The notes beneath the pieces are model-generated. The model searched no databases. It worked only from the letters and a program-made list of their open reading frames with translations, and had not been told where the DNA came from. The translations under genes and the position numbers were made by a program. 28,464 nucleotides of DNA from a virus, in IMG/VR virus record IMGVR_UViG_3300030060_008185, positions 1-28,464 of that record, one strand, 5' to 3'. Shown piece after piece: positions 7,773-14,440 of the stretch; the stretch's first letter is position 1, and each line of letters opens with the position of its first letter.

Positions 7773-7801
7773 ATTATTGCTGATAATGATAACAATGTCA
7801 A
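7773..7801 (-). promoter_or_regulatory. Strong sigma70-like promoter for the ArdC-like gene
   Basis: On the minus strand TTGACA (7801-7796, 6/6 consensus), 17-base spacer, AATAAT (7778-7773, 5/6). The predicted start near 7766 gives a leader of about 35 bases before the ATG at 7730. This is the best consensus promoter in the window and implies immediate transcription by host RNA polymerase. Confidence 0.8.
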
Positions 7802-7809
7802 GCAAATAA

Positions 7810-7831
7810 TGCCGATGTTCGGCACTTTTTT
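7810..7831 (+). terminator. Small hairpin followed by T-run on the plus strand
   Basis: TGCCGA (7810-7815), a 3-base loop and TCGGCA (7819-7824) are followed by CTTTTTT. This has the form of a short rho-independent terminator reading rightwards, yet no gene lies upstream on that strand; it sits just behind the ArdC -35. It may insulate the region or be a repressor site, since it shares GCCGATG with the repeats at 7893-7910. Confidence 0.4.
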
Positions 7832-7849
7832 CCGACCTATTTTCACATT

Positions 7850-7910
7850 GGCATCGCACTTAAATTATTGATATCATTAAATAAAACAACGATGCGATGC
7901 CCGATGCCGA
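7850..7910. repeat. Spaced inverted repeat and GATGCC copies
   Basis: GGCATCGCA (7850-7858) and TGCGATGCC (7893-7901) are perfect 9-bp arms separated by 34 bases of AT-rich DNA, and a further GATGCCGA follows at 7903-7910. Paired sites flanking AT-rich DNA in a divergent promoter region suggest regulator binding with looping, or an initiator site. The function is not established. Confidence 0.45.
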
Positions 7911-8017
7911 CAATTCCCATATTTTTTAATGAAATTTTTTTTGCTCAGATCTCTTATATAACACTTGCTTTTTCTAAAAAACTCAGGCACTGTAAAAATT
8001 CACTGAGAAAGGAAAAC

Positions 8018-8046
8018 TTGACTTAGCTTTTATGATGAGACATACT
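8018..8046 (+). promoter_or_regulatory. Early promoter for the rightward operon
   Basis: TTGACT (8018-8023, 5/6), 17-base spacer, CATACT (8041-8046, 4/6). The predicted start is near 8053, just before the GAGAAAGGA ribosome site (8059-8067) of the first gene, ATG at 8076. This short-leader promoter is well placed to drive the long plus-strand unit. Confidence 0.7.
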
Positions 8047-8075
8047 AGCTAACCTGCTGAGAAAGGATACATATA

Positions 8076-8483
8076 ATGCAGACATTTTTACCATTGCCCT
8101 CAATGGGCGAATCTGTTCGTTGCTTGGACAACAAGCGACTGGGCAAACAACGAGTTGAGGCTTTACAAATATTGAAAGCTCTTAATGGTGAATACGACAA
8201 CACTGGTGCTTGGATCAATCATCCTGCTACAAAAATGTGGCGAGGATATGAAGGTGCTTTGACTTTTTATAAAGACCTTTGCATTGAAGAGTGGATTCGT
8301 CGTGGCTTCAAAAACACGATGGACTGGAAACAAGAGCATGCAGTAAAGATGCCACCATGGATCGGACGCAATGAAATACATGCGAGTCATCGATCTAATT
8401 TGTTGCGTAAAGAACCAGAATATTATTCACAATTTAATTGGGAGGAGCCAGACGACATGCCATATGTTTGGCCAGTGAAATGA
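8076..8483 (+). CDS. Pyrimidine-dimer glycosylase-like protein (MSMEG_6728 / T4 endonuclease V-like)
   Basis: This 135-aa protein begins MQTFLPLPSMGESVRCLDNK and continues RLGKQRVEALQILKAL, NHPATKMWRGYEGALTFYKD and a C-terminal HASHRSNLLRKEPEYY. This is the pattern of the MSMEG_6728 family, annotated as pyrimidine-dimer DNA glycosylase related to T4 endonuclease V. The predicted role is excision of UV-induced cyclobutane dimers from phage DNA, plausible for a sunlit-water phage. It is the first gene after the early promoter, with a GAGAAAGGA site 8 bases before its ATG. The Thr nucleophile position of T4 EndoV cannot be confirmed here because residue 2 is Gln and residue 3 Thr, so activity is inferred from family only. 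Confidence 0.75.
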   Translation: MQTFLPLPSMGESVRCLDNKRLGKQRVEALQILKALNGEYDNTGAWINHPATKMWRGYEGALTFYKDLCIEEWIRRGFKNTMDWKQEHAVKMPPWIGRNEIHASHRSNLLRKEPEYYSQFNWEEPDDMPYVWPVK

Positions 8484-8848
8484 GCACAGTATATATTGTT
8501 CAAGCACCACGTGAAAACAAATTTGGCTGGACACCAGATTTAACTGATGCAGCTCGCTATGGAAAAATGGTTTCAGTTTTTGAACCACATGAGAAACCAC
8601 AATTTTTACCAGTGCCAAGTTTGCGGAAAGCACGTGAGATTATGAAAGATTTTGGACCAGAGGATTATTTGCTCTGGGCTGGAGGAGGAGATCCTATTGC
8701 AGTATCGATATGTTCGATGGTTGCAGGAGAGAAATCCTCAATTGTACGTTTCTTGAGATGGGAGCGTAATCGTGAAGAAGGTGTCAGGGATAGACGCAAA
8801 GGATGGTATATGCCTGTCGCCATTGAGCTAAAAAGAAAGGAGGATTGA
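8480..8848 (+). CDS. 122-aa conserved phage protein of unknown function
   Basis: The start is set at the ATG overlapping the previous stop by four bases (ATGA); an upstream in-frame Met at 8438 would run far into the glycosylase gene. The protein contains RYGKMVSVFEPHEKPQFLPV, FGPEDYLLWAGGGDPIAVSI and KGWYMPVAIEL. The DYLLxxGDPxA core followed by a final YxPVxIE strand is one I recall from a widespread small phage family without known function. It has no membrane segment or enzymatic motif. It lies between the repair enzyme and the coiled-coil/ssDNA-binding pair, so an early accessory role is likely. Confidence 0.75.
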   Translation: MSTVYIVQAPRENKFGWTPDLTDAARYGKMVSVFEPHEKPQFLPVPSLRKAREIMKDFGPEDYLLWAGGGDPIAVSICSMVAGEKSSIVRFLRWERNREEGVRDRRKGWYMPVAIELKRKED

Positions 8849-9438
8849 TGAACGATATCAATCTGCTTGAGGACGTGGCACCTGCGTCCAACGAACTAGG
8901 TGCAATTGCCGAAGCTGCACAAAGAGCAAAAGTTCTCAGAGATGAGATCGAACAGCTCACGCAACAGCTGAAGGAAAAAGAGCAGAAACTTAAATCTCTA
9001 ACTGAACAAGAGATGCCTGACTTAATGCACGAACTTAATGTTAAAGAGTTCACTTTGACGGATGGTTCTCATGTTGGTCTTAAAGATATTGTCTCTGTGT
9101 CTATACCTTCAGCTGGTGCAATTGAGCGAGCTAAAGGTGATAACAAAGAGGAACTCTACGAACGACAGCAGTCGTGCTTTGAATGGTTGCGGTCGAATGG
9201 TGGAGGTGAACTCATCAAATCAAATGTCGAGATAGCATTCGGCAAAGGTGAAGATGAAAATTGTAAGCAATTCAAAAAAGAGTTGCGTGACAAGAAAATT
9301 TTTTATCGTGATTCGATGGGGGTGCATCCTCAATCACTGAGAGCATTCATTGGTGAATGTTTGGAGCGAGGAATGAAAGTTCCAAGCGAAATGTTTAAAC
9401 TATACACAGGACAAAAAGTCCAGATAAGGAGACCATAA
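8848..9438 (+). CDS. 196-aa coiled-coil protein linked to the ssDNA-binding gene
   Basis: The start chosen is the ATG at 8848 with AGGAGG five bases upstream, overlapping the previous stop (TGATG); a TTG three bases earlier is less likely. Residues about 15-60 form a coiled coil (AAQRAKVLRDEIEQLTQQLK...). The remainder contains VKEFTLTDGSHVGLKDIVSV, an acidic FGKGEDENCKQFKKELRD segment and HPQSLRAFIGECLERGMKVP. A similar architecture recurs in phages next to ssDNA-binding or recombination genes; I cannot name a biochemical function. Its stop overlaps the next ATG by one base. Confidence 0.75.
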   Translation: MNDINLLEDVAPASNELGAIAEAAQRAKVLRDEIEQLTQQLKEKEQKLKSLTEQEMPDLMHELNVKEFTLTDGSHVGLKDIVSVSIPSAGAIERAKGDNKEELYERQQSCFEWLRSNGGGELIKSNVEIAFGKGEDENCKQFKKELRDKKIFYRDSMGVHPQSLRAFIGECLERGMKVPSEMFKLYTGQKVQIRRP

Positions 9439-10223
9439 TGGCAAAACAAGCTGTAGCTAAAAAGAAAGATAATGTTGTTGCACTCGTCAATGATGAGATG
9501 CTATTCGAAGACAAAGGTGCTGGAGCAGAAGGCATTGGCACACAAGATCTCATGGTGCCACGAATACAAATTTTACAATCCATGAGTCCACAAGTAAATA
9601 AGCGTGATGGCAAATATGTCGATGGTGCTGAGGTTGGGCATATTTTCAACACAGTATCAGGAGAAGCTGTTGATGGAGAAAAAGGCATCACAGTTGTTCC
9701 TATTAAATATCGTCGTGCCCATATTGAATGGAAGCCAAATCGTGGTGGCTTTGTTCGTGACCATGGTTCTGATGCATCTATTCTTGAACAATGCACACAA
9801 GAAGAAGATTATAAACAAAGACTCGACAATGGCAATGAAATTGTCACAACATCTGAGTACTTTTTGTTTATTATTAATAAAGATGGATCTCATGATCCTG
9901 CATTATTAAGCATGTCATCAAGCCAGCTGAAGAAAGCTCGTCGTTGGAACTCAATGATGAACCATCTAAGAATACCGAAGCCAGATGGATCAGGCATATT
10001 TAATCCAGCGATGTTTTATGCTTCCTATAAACTGACAACTGTACCAGAGTCAAATGATCAAGGTGATTGGTTTGGTTGGGATGTTGAATGTCTTGATGGA
10101 AACTCCGGAGGTATTTTAGAAAGTCTGAAAAATGGACAAGGAGTTTACATGGATGCACGTTCTTTCAAGGAACAAGTCTCTGAGGGGAGGGTGTCAGCAG
10201 CACCAGAAGACGAACAGTTCTAA
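9438..10223 (+). CDS. Putative phage ssDNA-binding/replication protein
   Basis: The 261 aa contain a core with LMVPRIQILQSMSPQVNKRD (about 35-54), VDGEKGITVVPIKYRRAHIE (about 74-93), HLRIPKPDGSGIFNPAMFYA in the second half and an acidic C-terminus ending EDEQF. The VPRIxxLQxxSPQ opening and an acidic tail recall a family of phage proteins near replication genes that I associate with ssDNA binding; the acidic tip is like that of bacterial SSB. It sits directly before the primase gene. The role is inferred from composition and position. Confidence 0.5.
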   Translation: MAKQAVAKKKDNVVALVNDEMLFEDKGAGAEGIGTQDLMVPRIQILQSMSPQVNKRDGKYVDGAEVGHIFNTVSGEAVDGEKGITVVPIKYRRAHIEWKPNRGGFVRDHGSDASILEQCTQEEDYKQRLDNGNEIVTTSEYFLFIINKDGSHDPALLSMSSSQLKKARRWNSMMNHLRIPKPDGSGIFNPAMFYASYKLTTVPESNDQGDWFGWDVECLDGNSGGILESLKNGQGVYMDARSFKEQVSEGRVSAAPEDEQF

Positions 10224-10235
10224 GAAAGGATGTGA

Positions 10236-10257
10236 GGGGGAGGCTTCGGTCTCCCCC
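10236..10257 (+). promoter_or_regulatory. GC-rich UUCG-tetraloop RNA hairpin
   Basis: GGGGGAGGC, loop TTCG, GTCTCCCCC: nine base pairs (one G-U) closed by C-G around a UUCG tetraloop, an exceptionally stable RNA hairpin. It lies 13 bases after the stop of the ssDNA-binding gene and 20 bases before the primase GTG. No T-run follows, so it is more likely an mRNA stability, processing or partial attenuation element than a simple terminator. Confidence 0.7.
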
Positions 10258-10277
10258 AATTCATGGAGGGAAGATGC

Positions 10278-11810
10278 GTGAATAAAAATACAAAAAGATT
10301 CATGGCTTTGTTCGATGGTTACGAAAAAGCACACGGACAATACAGAGTGACAAGTAAAGGTGATGATGGAAAGTTATCAGGACGTGCTATAACAAATTCA
10401 GAACCAGCATCAAAAGAAAATTATACTGAGCACTTAGAAGGTGGTCAATATATACTTGGCATCATCATGCTCAAAGAAAATAATACATGTTCTTTTGGTT
10501 GCATTGATATTGACATTCGTGGTGTGGTAAAACTTGAAGAGCCATTAGAAGAATTAGAAAAGAAAATAAGACATACGCCACTCGTTCTTTGCAGATCAAA
10601 AAGTGGTGGTGCACATTTATATTTATTTTGTGATCCTGCAATTCCTGCACCAGATATGGTAGCAAAGTTGAATGGATTCTCAGCACAACTTGGTTATGGT
10701 GGAGCTGAGATATTTCCCAAGCAGGTATCACGTGCTAATGAACAAGATCGTGGTAACTGGATAAATCTTGCATACCATGGTGGTGACAAATCAGAACGCT
10801 ATGCAATTCATGAAGGAAAAAAATTAGACCTCAAAGGTTTTTTAGATCTTGCTGAGAGTAAAAGAGTTAGGCAAGAGCAACTTGATAAATTTGAGCCAAA
10901 TTTAGTTGAACTTTTTAATGATGGTCCACCATGTCTTCAACACCTCTCAACGATGGGTTTTCCAGAGGGAACACGCAACGTCTCTCTTTTTAATATAGGT
11001 GTCTACTATCGCAAGAAAAATCCAGATGATTGGCAAGAAGAAGTCATGAAACACAACTACGAGCATTTTGATCCACCACTGTCAAGTGGTGAAGCTGGGG
11101 GTGTCATAAAAGGAGTTGCCAAAAAAGAATATGCCTATACTTGCAAGCAGTCACCAATATGTAATTACTGTGAAAAAACAAAATGTCTAAAACGAGCTTA
11201 CGGAGTTGGTGGTAATTTTAGTGGCAATGCAATAGAAATTGACTCGATAACGAAATATGAAACTGAGAACAGATCTTCTGTGCGTTGGTATGTTGAGATG
11301 CAAGGTGAACGTATCGAAGTTACGACAGACCAACTGCTTGAGCAAAGAAAACTTCAAAGACTTTGTGTTGAGAAATTAAATAAGTGTCCATCAATTATGC
11401 CTCAGCCACGTTGGGAAAGTCGCATCAATGAATTGCTAACTGTTGTTGAAGTTATTAATGATCCTGATGATGCATCTCCTCGTGGCCAGTTCGAGAAAGT
11501 TTTAGATTCGTTTTTAACTGGTAAGGTGCAAGCAAGGCATCGTGATGAAATAATGAACGCTAAGCCATGGCACGACCCAGAGGCAGAAAAAGTGTATTTC
11601 CGATCTGAAGATCTTTTCATATACTTAGAGGCTAGGCGATTTCGATTCCACTCCCAGCACCAGATATGGTCTTGGTTAAGAGAGATTGGTGGTGATAGAG
11701 ATCAGTTTAGAATAAAAGGAAAAGCTATTAAAGTCTGGTCAGTTCCCGCACCAGAGTTTTACGAGGAGGAGCCACTAGGATTACCTCCAACAATAGAGGA
11801 GAACTTTTAA
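10278..11810 (+). CDS. Archaeo-eukaryotic primase-superfamily protein (TOTE-type primase domain)
   Basis: This is a 510-aa protein from the GTG at 10278, chosen because GGAGGG lies 7 bases upstream; the ATG at 10263 (515 aa) is an alternative but overlaps that site. AEP motifs: CIDIDIRG (two metal-binding Asp, about 77 and 79), SKSGGAHLYLF (His about 113, nucleotide binding) and GGAEIFPKQ (about 142-150), as in TOTE-system-like primases and primase-polymerases. A Cys cluster (CKQSPICNYCEKTKC) follows centrally and a winged-helix-like C-terminus (FRFHSQHQIWSWLREIGGD) ends the protein. Predicted role: primer synthesis for phage replication with the adjacent helicase. No fused helicase domain is present, so it may act with the UvrD-like or SNF2 proteins. 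Confidence 0.8.
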   Translation: MNKNTKRFMALFDGYEKAHGQYRVTSKGDDGKLSGRAITNSEPASKENYTEHLEGGQYILGIIMLKENNTCSFGCIDIDIRGVVKLEEPLEELEKKIRHTPLVLCRSKSGGAHLYLFCDPAIPAPDMVAKLNGFSAQLGYGGAEIFPKQVSRANEQDRGNWINLAYHGGDKSERYAIHEGKKLDLKGFLDLAESKRVRQEQLDKFEPNLVELFNDGPPCLQHLSTMGFPEGTRNVSLFNIGVYYRKKNPDDWQEEVMKHNYEHFDPPLSSGEAGGVIKGVAKKEYAYTCKQSPICNYCEKTKCLKRAYGVGGNFSGNAIEIDSITKYETENRSSVRWYVEMQGERIEVTTDQLLEQRKLQRLCVEKLNKCPSIMPQPRWESRINELLTVVEVINDPDDASPRGQFEKVLDSFLTGKVQARHRDEIMNAKPWHDPEAEKVYFRSEDLFIYLEARRFRFHSQHQIWSWLREIGGDRDQFRIKGKAIKVWSVPAPEFYEEEPLGLPPTIEENF

Positions 11811-11811
11811 T

Positions 11812-12024
11812 ATGACATCGCCAGAAGAATATATGAAAAAAGAAGACAGAGAGAAGCAAGGCGAAAGATTTAAATCTATGACAGATAACAAAATAGAAAG
11901 TGTTCTGTCATCAGTTGAAAATGTTTTAGACAAAGGGTCATTTAATTTGTCGATGATTGACGATGTAAAATTTTTGAGAGATTGGGTAGCGAAGGTTAGA
12001 TATGGCAACACAATCTCGAGTTAA
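11812..12024 (+). CDS. 70-aa charged helical protein between primase and helicase
   Basis: The ATG follows the primase stop by one base. The protein is hydrophilic and helical (YMKKEDREKQGERFKSMTDN, then IESVLSSVENVLDKGSFNLS and VKFLRDWVAKV). Its 3' end overlaps the helicase start by 23 bases. No family is recognised. Position suggests a small replication accessory factor, such as a helicase loader or linker, but nothing in the sequence proves it. Confidence 0.7.
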   Translation: MTSPEEYMKKEDREKQGERFKSMTDNKIESVLSSVENVLDKGSFNLSMIDDVKFLRDWVAKVRYGNTISS

Positions 12025-13471
12025 TATAATACTTGGTCCTCCAGGAACTGGGAAGACAACAACACTCCTCAACATTGTTGATGAGGCAATTGAATCTGGA
12101 ACACCACCAGAACGGATTGCTTATTTAGCTTTTACTCGAAAAGCTGCATATGAAGCTCAAGAGCGAGCCATGGCAAGATTTAATATTGATGAAAGCAGAT
12201 TGCCATATTTTCGGACACTTCACTCACTTGCATTTCGCCAGCTTGGAATTCAACGTGATGAAGTTATGACTGAAAGCCATCTGAGAAAGTTAGGTAAGAC
12301 TCTCGGTGTTGAGTTTCGAGGAGTGTATGATGATGCTGTTCACATGCCAATTGGAGATGGACTTGGTGATAAATGTGCTCGAGTTGAGGCATTGAGTCGT
12401 GTAAGAATCTGTTCAGTTGAACAACAATATGAATTGTCAAATGAGCCAGACCTAACACTTCATGCATGCCAGCAATTTTCAAAAGTTATCAAAAGATACA
12501 AAACAGAAAATGGCTTGCTTGATTTTACAGATATGCTTGAAAGATATGATAAAGAATTAGATGTTGATATATGCATTTTTGATGAAGCTCAAGATTTATC
12601 AGCACTTCAATATAAAATGGCAATAAATCTTTCCAAATCAGCATCAAAAATTTATATTGCTGGTGATGATGATCAAGCAATATTTGGATGGGCAGGTGCT
12701 GACATAAGAAAATTTTTGTCACTTGAAGGCAATAGAATTGTTTTGCCTCAAAGTTATAGAACACCAACATCGATACACAATTTTTCACAGAACATCTGCT
12801 CTAGGATAAAAAATAGATATAATAAAGATTGGACACCAAGAGAAGAAATTGGTAATGTTGAATGGGTTTCACATGAAGAAGAATTAGATCTGTCAGGATC
12901 TGAGTCTTGGATGCTTTTGTCAAGATCTAAATTTTTCTTAACGAGGTTTAAGAAAATATGTCAGCAGCAAGGTTATGCATATAAGATGTTCGGAGCATCA
13001 TCAACTAATACCAGTGAAACTCGTGCAATAATATCTTGGGAGAATCTGCGAAAAAATAAAACTATTTCTGTTTCTGAGGCAAAAAATTTAATTCAATTTA
13101 TTCCAATAAAAATTAAGTTGCCTGTCTTACAAAGCTACACGCTGAAAGATTTCGGATTTAGCAGTGATGCAAAACAACATAATTGGATGACTATGTTGAG
13201 AAACATAGCACCAGACGAAAGAGAATATCTTAGAGCATGTTTGCACAATGGTGAAAAATTTGGTGATGAGCCTCGCATAACAATCAGCACAATTCATCAA
13301 GTTAAAGGTGGTGAAGCTGACAATGTTGCACTGGTTACTGACATGGGTGGATTGTCATGGAAGGCAAGCACCACAGATGAGGAGATAAGAGTTTGGTATG
13401 TGGCAGCAACACGTGCTCGGAAAAACCTGTTTTTGGTTCGACCAAGGACATTAAAATTTTTTGACCTGTGA
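12002..13471 (+). CDS. Superfamily 1 (UvrD/Rep-like) DNA helicase
   Basis: The 489 aa show all main SF1A motifs: Walker A GPPGTGKTTT (12-21), Ia YLAFTRKAA (41-49), II FDEAQDLS (193-200), III IAGDDDQAIFGWAGA (219-233), IV LPQSYRTP (248-255), V ISTIHQVKGGEADNVAL and VI WYVAATRARKNLFLV near the C-terminus. The length is shorter than UvrD/Rep (about 670-720 aa), with reduced 1B/2B regions, as in phage Dda/UvrD-like enzymes. Predicted role: 3'-5' (or Dda-like) unwinding at phage forks, ATP-driven. AAGG six bases upstream of the ATG serves as ribosome site. Direct linkage to the AEP primase suggests a primase-helicase pair encoded as two proteins. Confidence 0.93.
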   Translation: MATQSRVNIILGPPGTGKTTTLLNIVDEAIESGTPPERIAYLAFTRKAAYEAQERAMARFNIDESRLPYFRTLHSLAFRQLGIQRDEVMTESHLRKLGKTLGVEFRGVYDDAVHMPIGDGLGDKCARVEALSRVRICSVEQQYELSNEPDLTLHACQQFSKVIKRYKTENGLLDFTDMLERYDKELDVDICIFDEAQDLSALQYKMAINLSKSASKIYIAGDDDQAIFGWAGADIRKFLSLEGNRIVLPQSYRTPTSIHNFSQNICSRIKNRYNKDWTPREEIGNVEWVSHEEELDLSGSESWMLLSRSKFFLTRFKKICQQQGYAYKMFGASSTNTSETRAIISWENLRKNKTISVSEAKNLIQFIPIKIKLPVLQSYTLKDFGFSSDAKQHNWMTMLRNIAPDEREYLRACLHNGEKFGDEPRITISTIHQVKGGEADNVALVTDMGGLSWKASTTDEEIRVWYVAATRARKNLFLVRPRTLKFFDL

Positions 13472-13479
13472 TTAAGTTA

Positions 13480-13511
13480 TTGATTTATAAAGAAAAGAAA
13501 ATACTTTACTT
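13480..13511 (+). promoter_or_regulatory. Repeated promoter-like element, copy A
   Basis: TTGATT (13480-13485), 17 bases, ACTTTA, within a shared core AAAGAAAATACTTTACTT. It begins 9 bases after the helicase stop and is followed about 35 bases later by the shared leader CTGAGAAAGGA before the zinc-finger gene. The same arrangement occurs at 22637 and 23890. It is probably a promoter with a nonstandard -10; an RNA leader or regulator site is possible. Confidence 0.6.
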
Positions 13512-13562
13512 TTTATTAGTAATCGGCAATAATGTCTTCGTTAACTGAGAAAGGAAAGTGAA

Positions 13563-13826
13563 ATGGTAAAATTTAAGATTCATGTTCATTGTGCTGATTG
13601 TGCTGGTTATGGTGTTGTGTCTGATGGCCACCCTAATGATCCCAGTTCTAGAAATGTTCTTTGTAAAGAATGTGATGGCACAGGAAAAGATTCTTTTATT
13701 GATGAAATGGAGTATGACTCTATTACAGATGTTATACAAGATTATCCAAAGGCCATTGGCTTTACATATGTTGACTCTAACCCGCAACTTAAAAATTATA
13801 CATACATTAGAAAGGAAACAAAATGA
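13563..13826 (+). CDS. 87-aa DnaJ-type zinc-finger protein
   Basis: Two CxxCxGxG motifs are visible, CADCAGYG near residues 11-18 and CKECDGTG near 38-45, as in the cysteine-rich domain of DnaJ, where four Cys hold one zinc. There is no J-domain. The rest is short and acidic (DEMEYDSITDVIQDYPKAIG). CTGAGAAAGGA lies upstream and the stop overlaps the next ATG by four bases. Some marine phages carry a partial DnaJ domain fused to their DNA polymerase; here it is a separate gene beside replication genes. The role could be protein-protein or DNA contact in the replisome (inference). Confidence 0.75.
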   Translation: MVKFKIHVHCADCAGYGVVSDGHPNDPSSRNVLCKECDGTGKDSFIDEMEYDSITDVIQDYPKAIGFTYVDSNPQLKNYTYIRKETK

Positions 13827-14389
13827 CTACAGTATATGGATTATATCACACTGGCAAAGAAGCACCTAAGATTGAAGTTTTTGCATCAGCTGAAATTGCT
13901 AGAAGTTCTGGAAATGGATTCAGCATCGTTGAAAAGCAAAGTTGCTTGAATGATGTTAGGATATTTCCAACCAGCTTACTTATTGATATTTACAATATCA
14001 ATGCAGAGCGTAAAGTTTCTAGATTTAGAGACCGAGCAACTGCAGAAAGTCGGGTGTGGAAAATGCTAACTGAGCAAGAAGCTCCTCAGGAGCAAACTCC
14101 TCAGGAGCAAACAGAAGCACCTAAAGAGGTTTCTAAGAAACCAAAAAAATTACACAATGGAGGTTACAATAATTCTAAAAGATTTGCGAATCGTAGAATT
14201 ATTTCCAAAGTTACTTCTAATCCTCGAACAAAGAAAACTGGTTATGGATACAATTCAATGGAAATTGTTATCAATGCCGGAGAGTCTGGAATCTTATACG
14301 AAGAGTATATCAGACTTGGAGGAAGAGATGTTGATCTTCGTTGGGATCTTGATAGAGAAAATGTTTTTGTTACACCATCTGAAAAATAA
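13823..14389 (+). CDS. 188-aa protein with Pro/Gln linker and winged-helix-like C-terminus
   Basis: The N-terminal region (about 1-75) ends in IYNINAERKVSRFRDRATAE and SRVWKML, resembling a short domain I recall in phage and bacterial proteins before a linker. The middle (about 84-105) is low-complexity, EAPQEQTPQEQTEAPKEV, partly encoded by a perfect 15-bp tandem repeat. The C-terminal 70 residues (SNPRTKKTGYGYNSMEIVIN, then YEEYIRLGGRDVDLRWDLDR) look like a small DNA-binding winged helix. A regulator or replication accessory protein is possible. AGAAAGGA precedes the start. Function unknown. Confidence 0.7.
   Translation: MTTVYGLYHTGKEAPKIEVFASAEIARSSGNGFSIVEKQSCLNDVRIFPTSLLIDIYNINAERKVSRFRDRATAESRVWKMLTEQEAPQEQTPQEQTEAPKEVSKKPKKLHNGGYNNSKRFANRRIISKVTSNPRTKKTGYGYNSMEIVINAGESGILYEEYIRLGGRDVDLRWDLDRENVFVTPSEK
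14082..14111 (+). repeat. Perfect 15-bp tandem duplication in a coding linker
   Basis: CTCCTCAGGAGCAAA occurs twice in tandem (14082-14096 and 14097-14111), encoding the A-P-Q-E-Q / T-P-Q-E-Q linker repeat. In-frame slippage of a linker is the simple explanation; each unit also contains the CTCCT/AGGAG inverted repeat. Confidence 0.85.
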
Positions 14390-14394
14390 TATTA

Positions 14395-14420
14395 ATGGAG
14401 GGGAACATGTTCCCCTCCAT
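14395..14420. promoter_or_regulatory. Perfect 26-bp palindrome upstream of the ThyX-like gene
   Basis: ATGGAGGGGAACA followed at once by its reverse complement (13 + 13 bases). As RNA it makes an 11-bp stem with a CATG loop that buries a GGAGGGG sequence. It lies 5 bases after the 188-aa gene and 20 bases before the ThyX-like ATG. There is no clear T-run on the plus strand, but T-rich sequence follows on the minus strand. Candidate operator, RNA processing site or weak terminator. Confidence 0.65.
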
Positions 14421-14440
14421 ATATTTAAAGGTAAAATATT

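Larger units (their letters stand above)
7731..8075. other. Divergent intergenic control region
   Basis: These 345 bases hold no gene. From left to right they contain the ArdC ribosome site, an inverted repeat at the likely ArdC transcription start, a near-consensus minus-strand promoter, a small hairpin with a T-run on the plus strand, several GATGCC/GGCATC copies including a spaced inverted repeat, an AT-rich stretch (7915-7975), a ribosome-site-like GAGAAAGGA with no following gene (8004-8012), and a plus-strand promoter directly before the first early gene. An origin of replication could also lie in the AT-rich part, but no iteron array is evident. Confidence 0.8.

Noticed and set aside
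7915-7985. AT-rich stretch as replication origin
   Set aside because: It is AT-rich and contains TATATAA, but there is no iteron set or other diagnostic feature, so origin status is only noted, not claimed.
8001-8014. GAGAAAGGA ribosome-site motif suggesting a missed small gene upstream of 8018
   Set aside because: The bases that follow give TTG-ACT-TAG or no start at all, so no coding frame follows. It may be a leftover duplicate of the leader at 8057.
8438-8479. Upstream start for the 122-aa protein
   Set aside because: It would extend 42 bases into the glycosylase gene and add MGGARRHAICLASE, which is unlike the compact start of the family; the ATGA overlap at 8480 is preferred.
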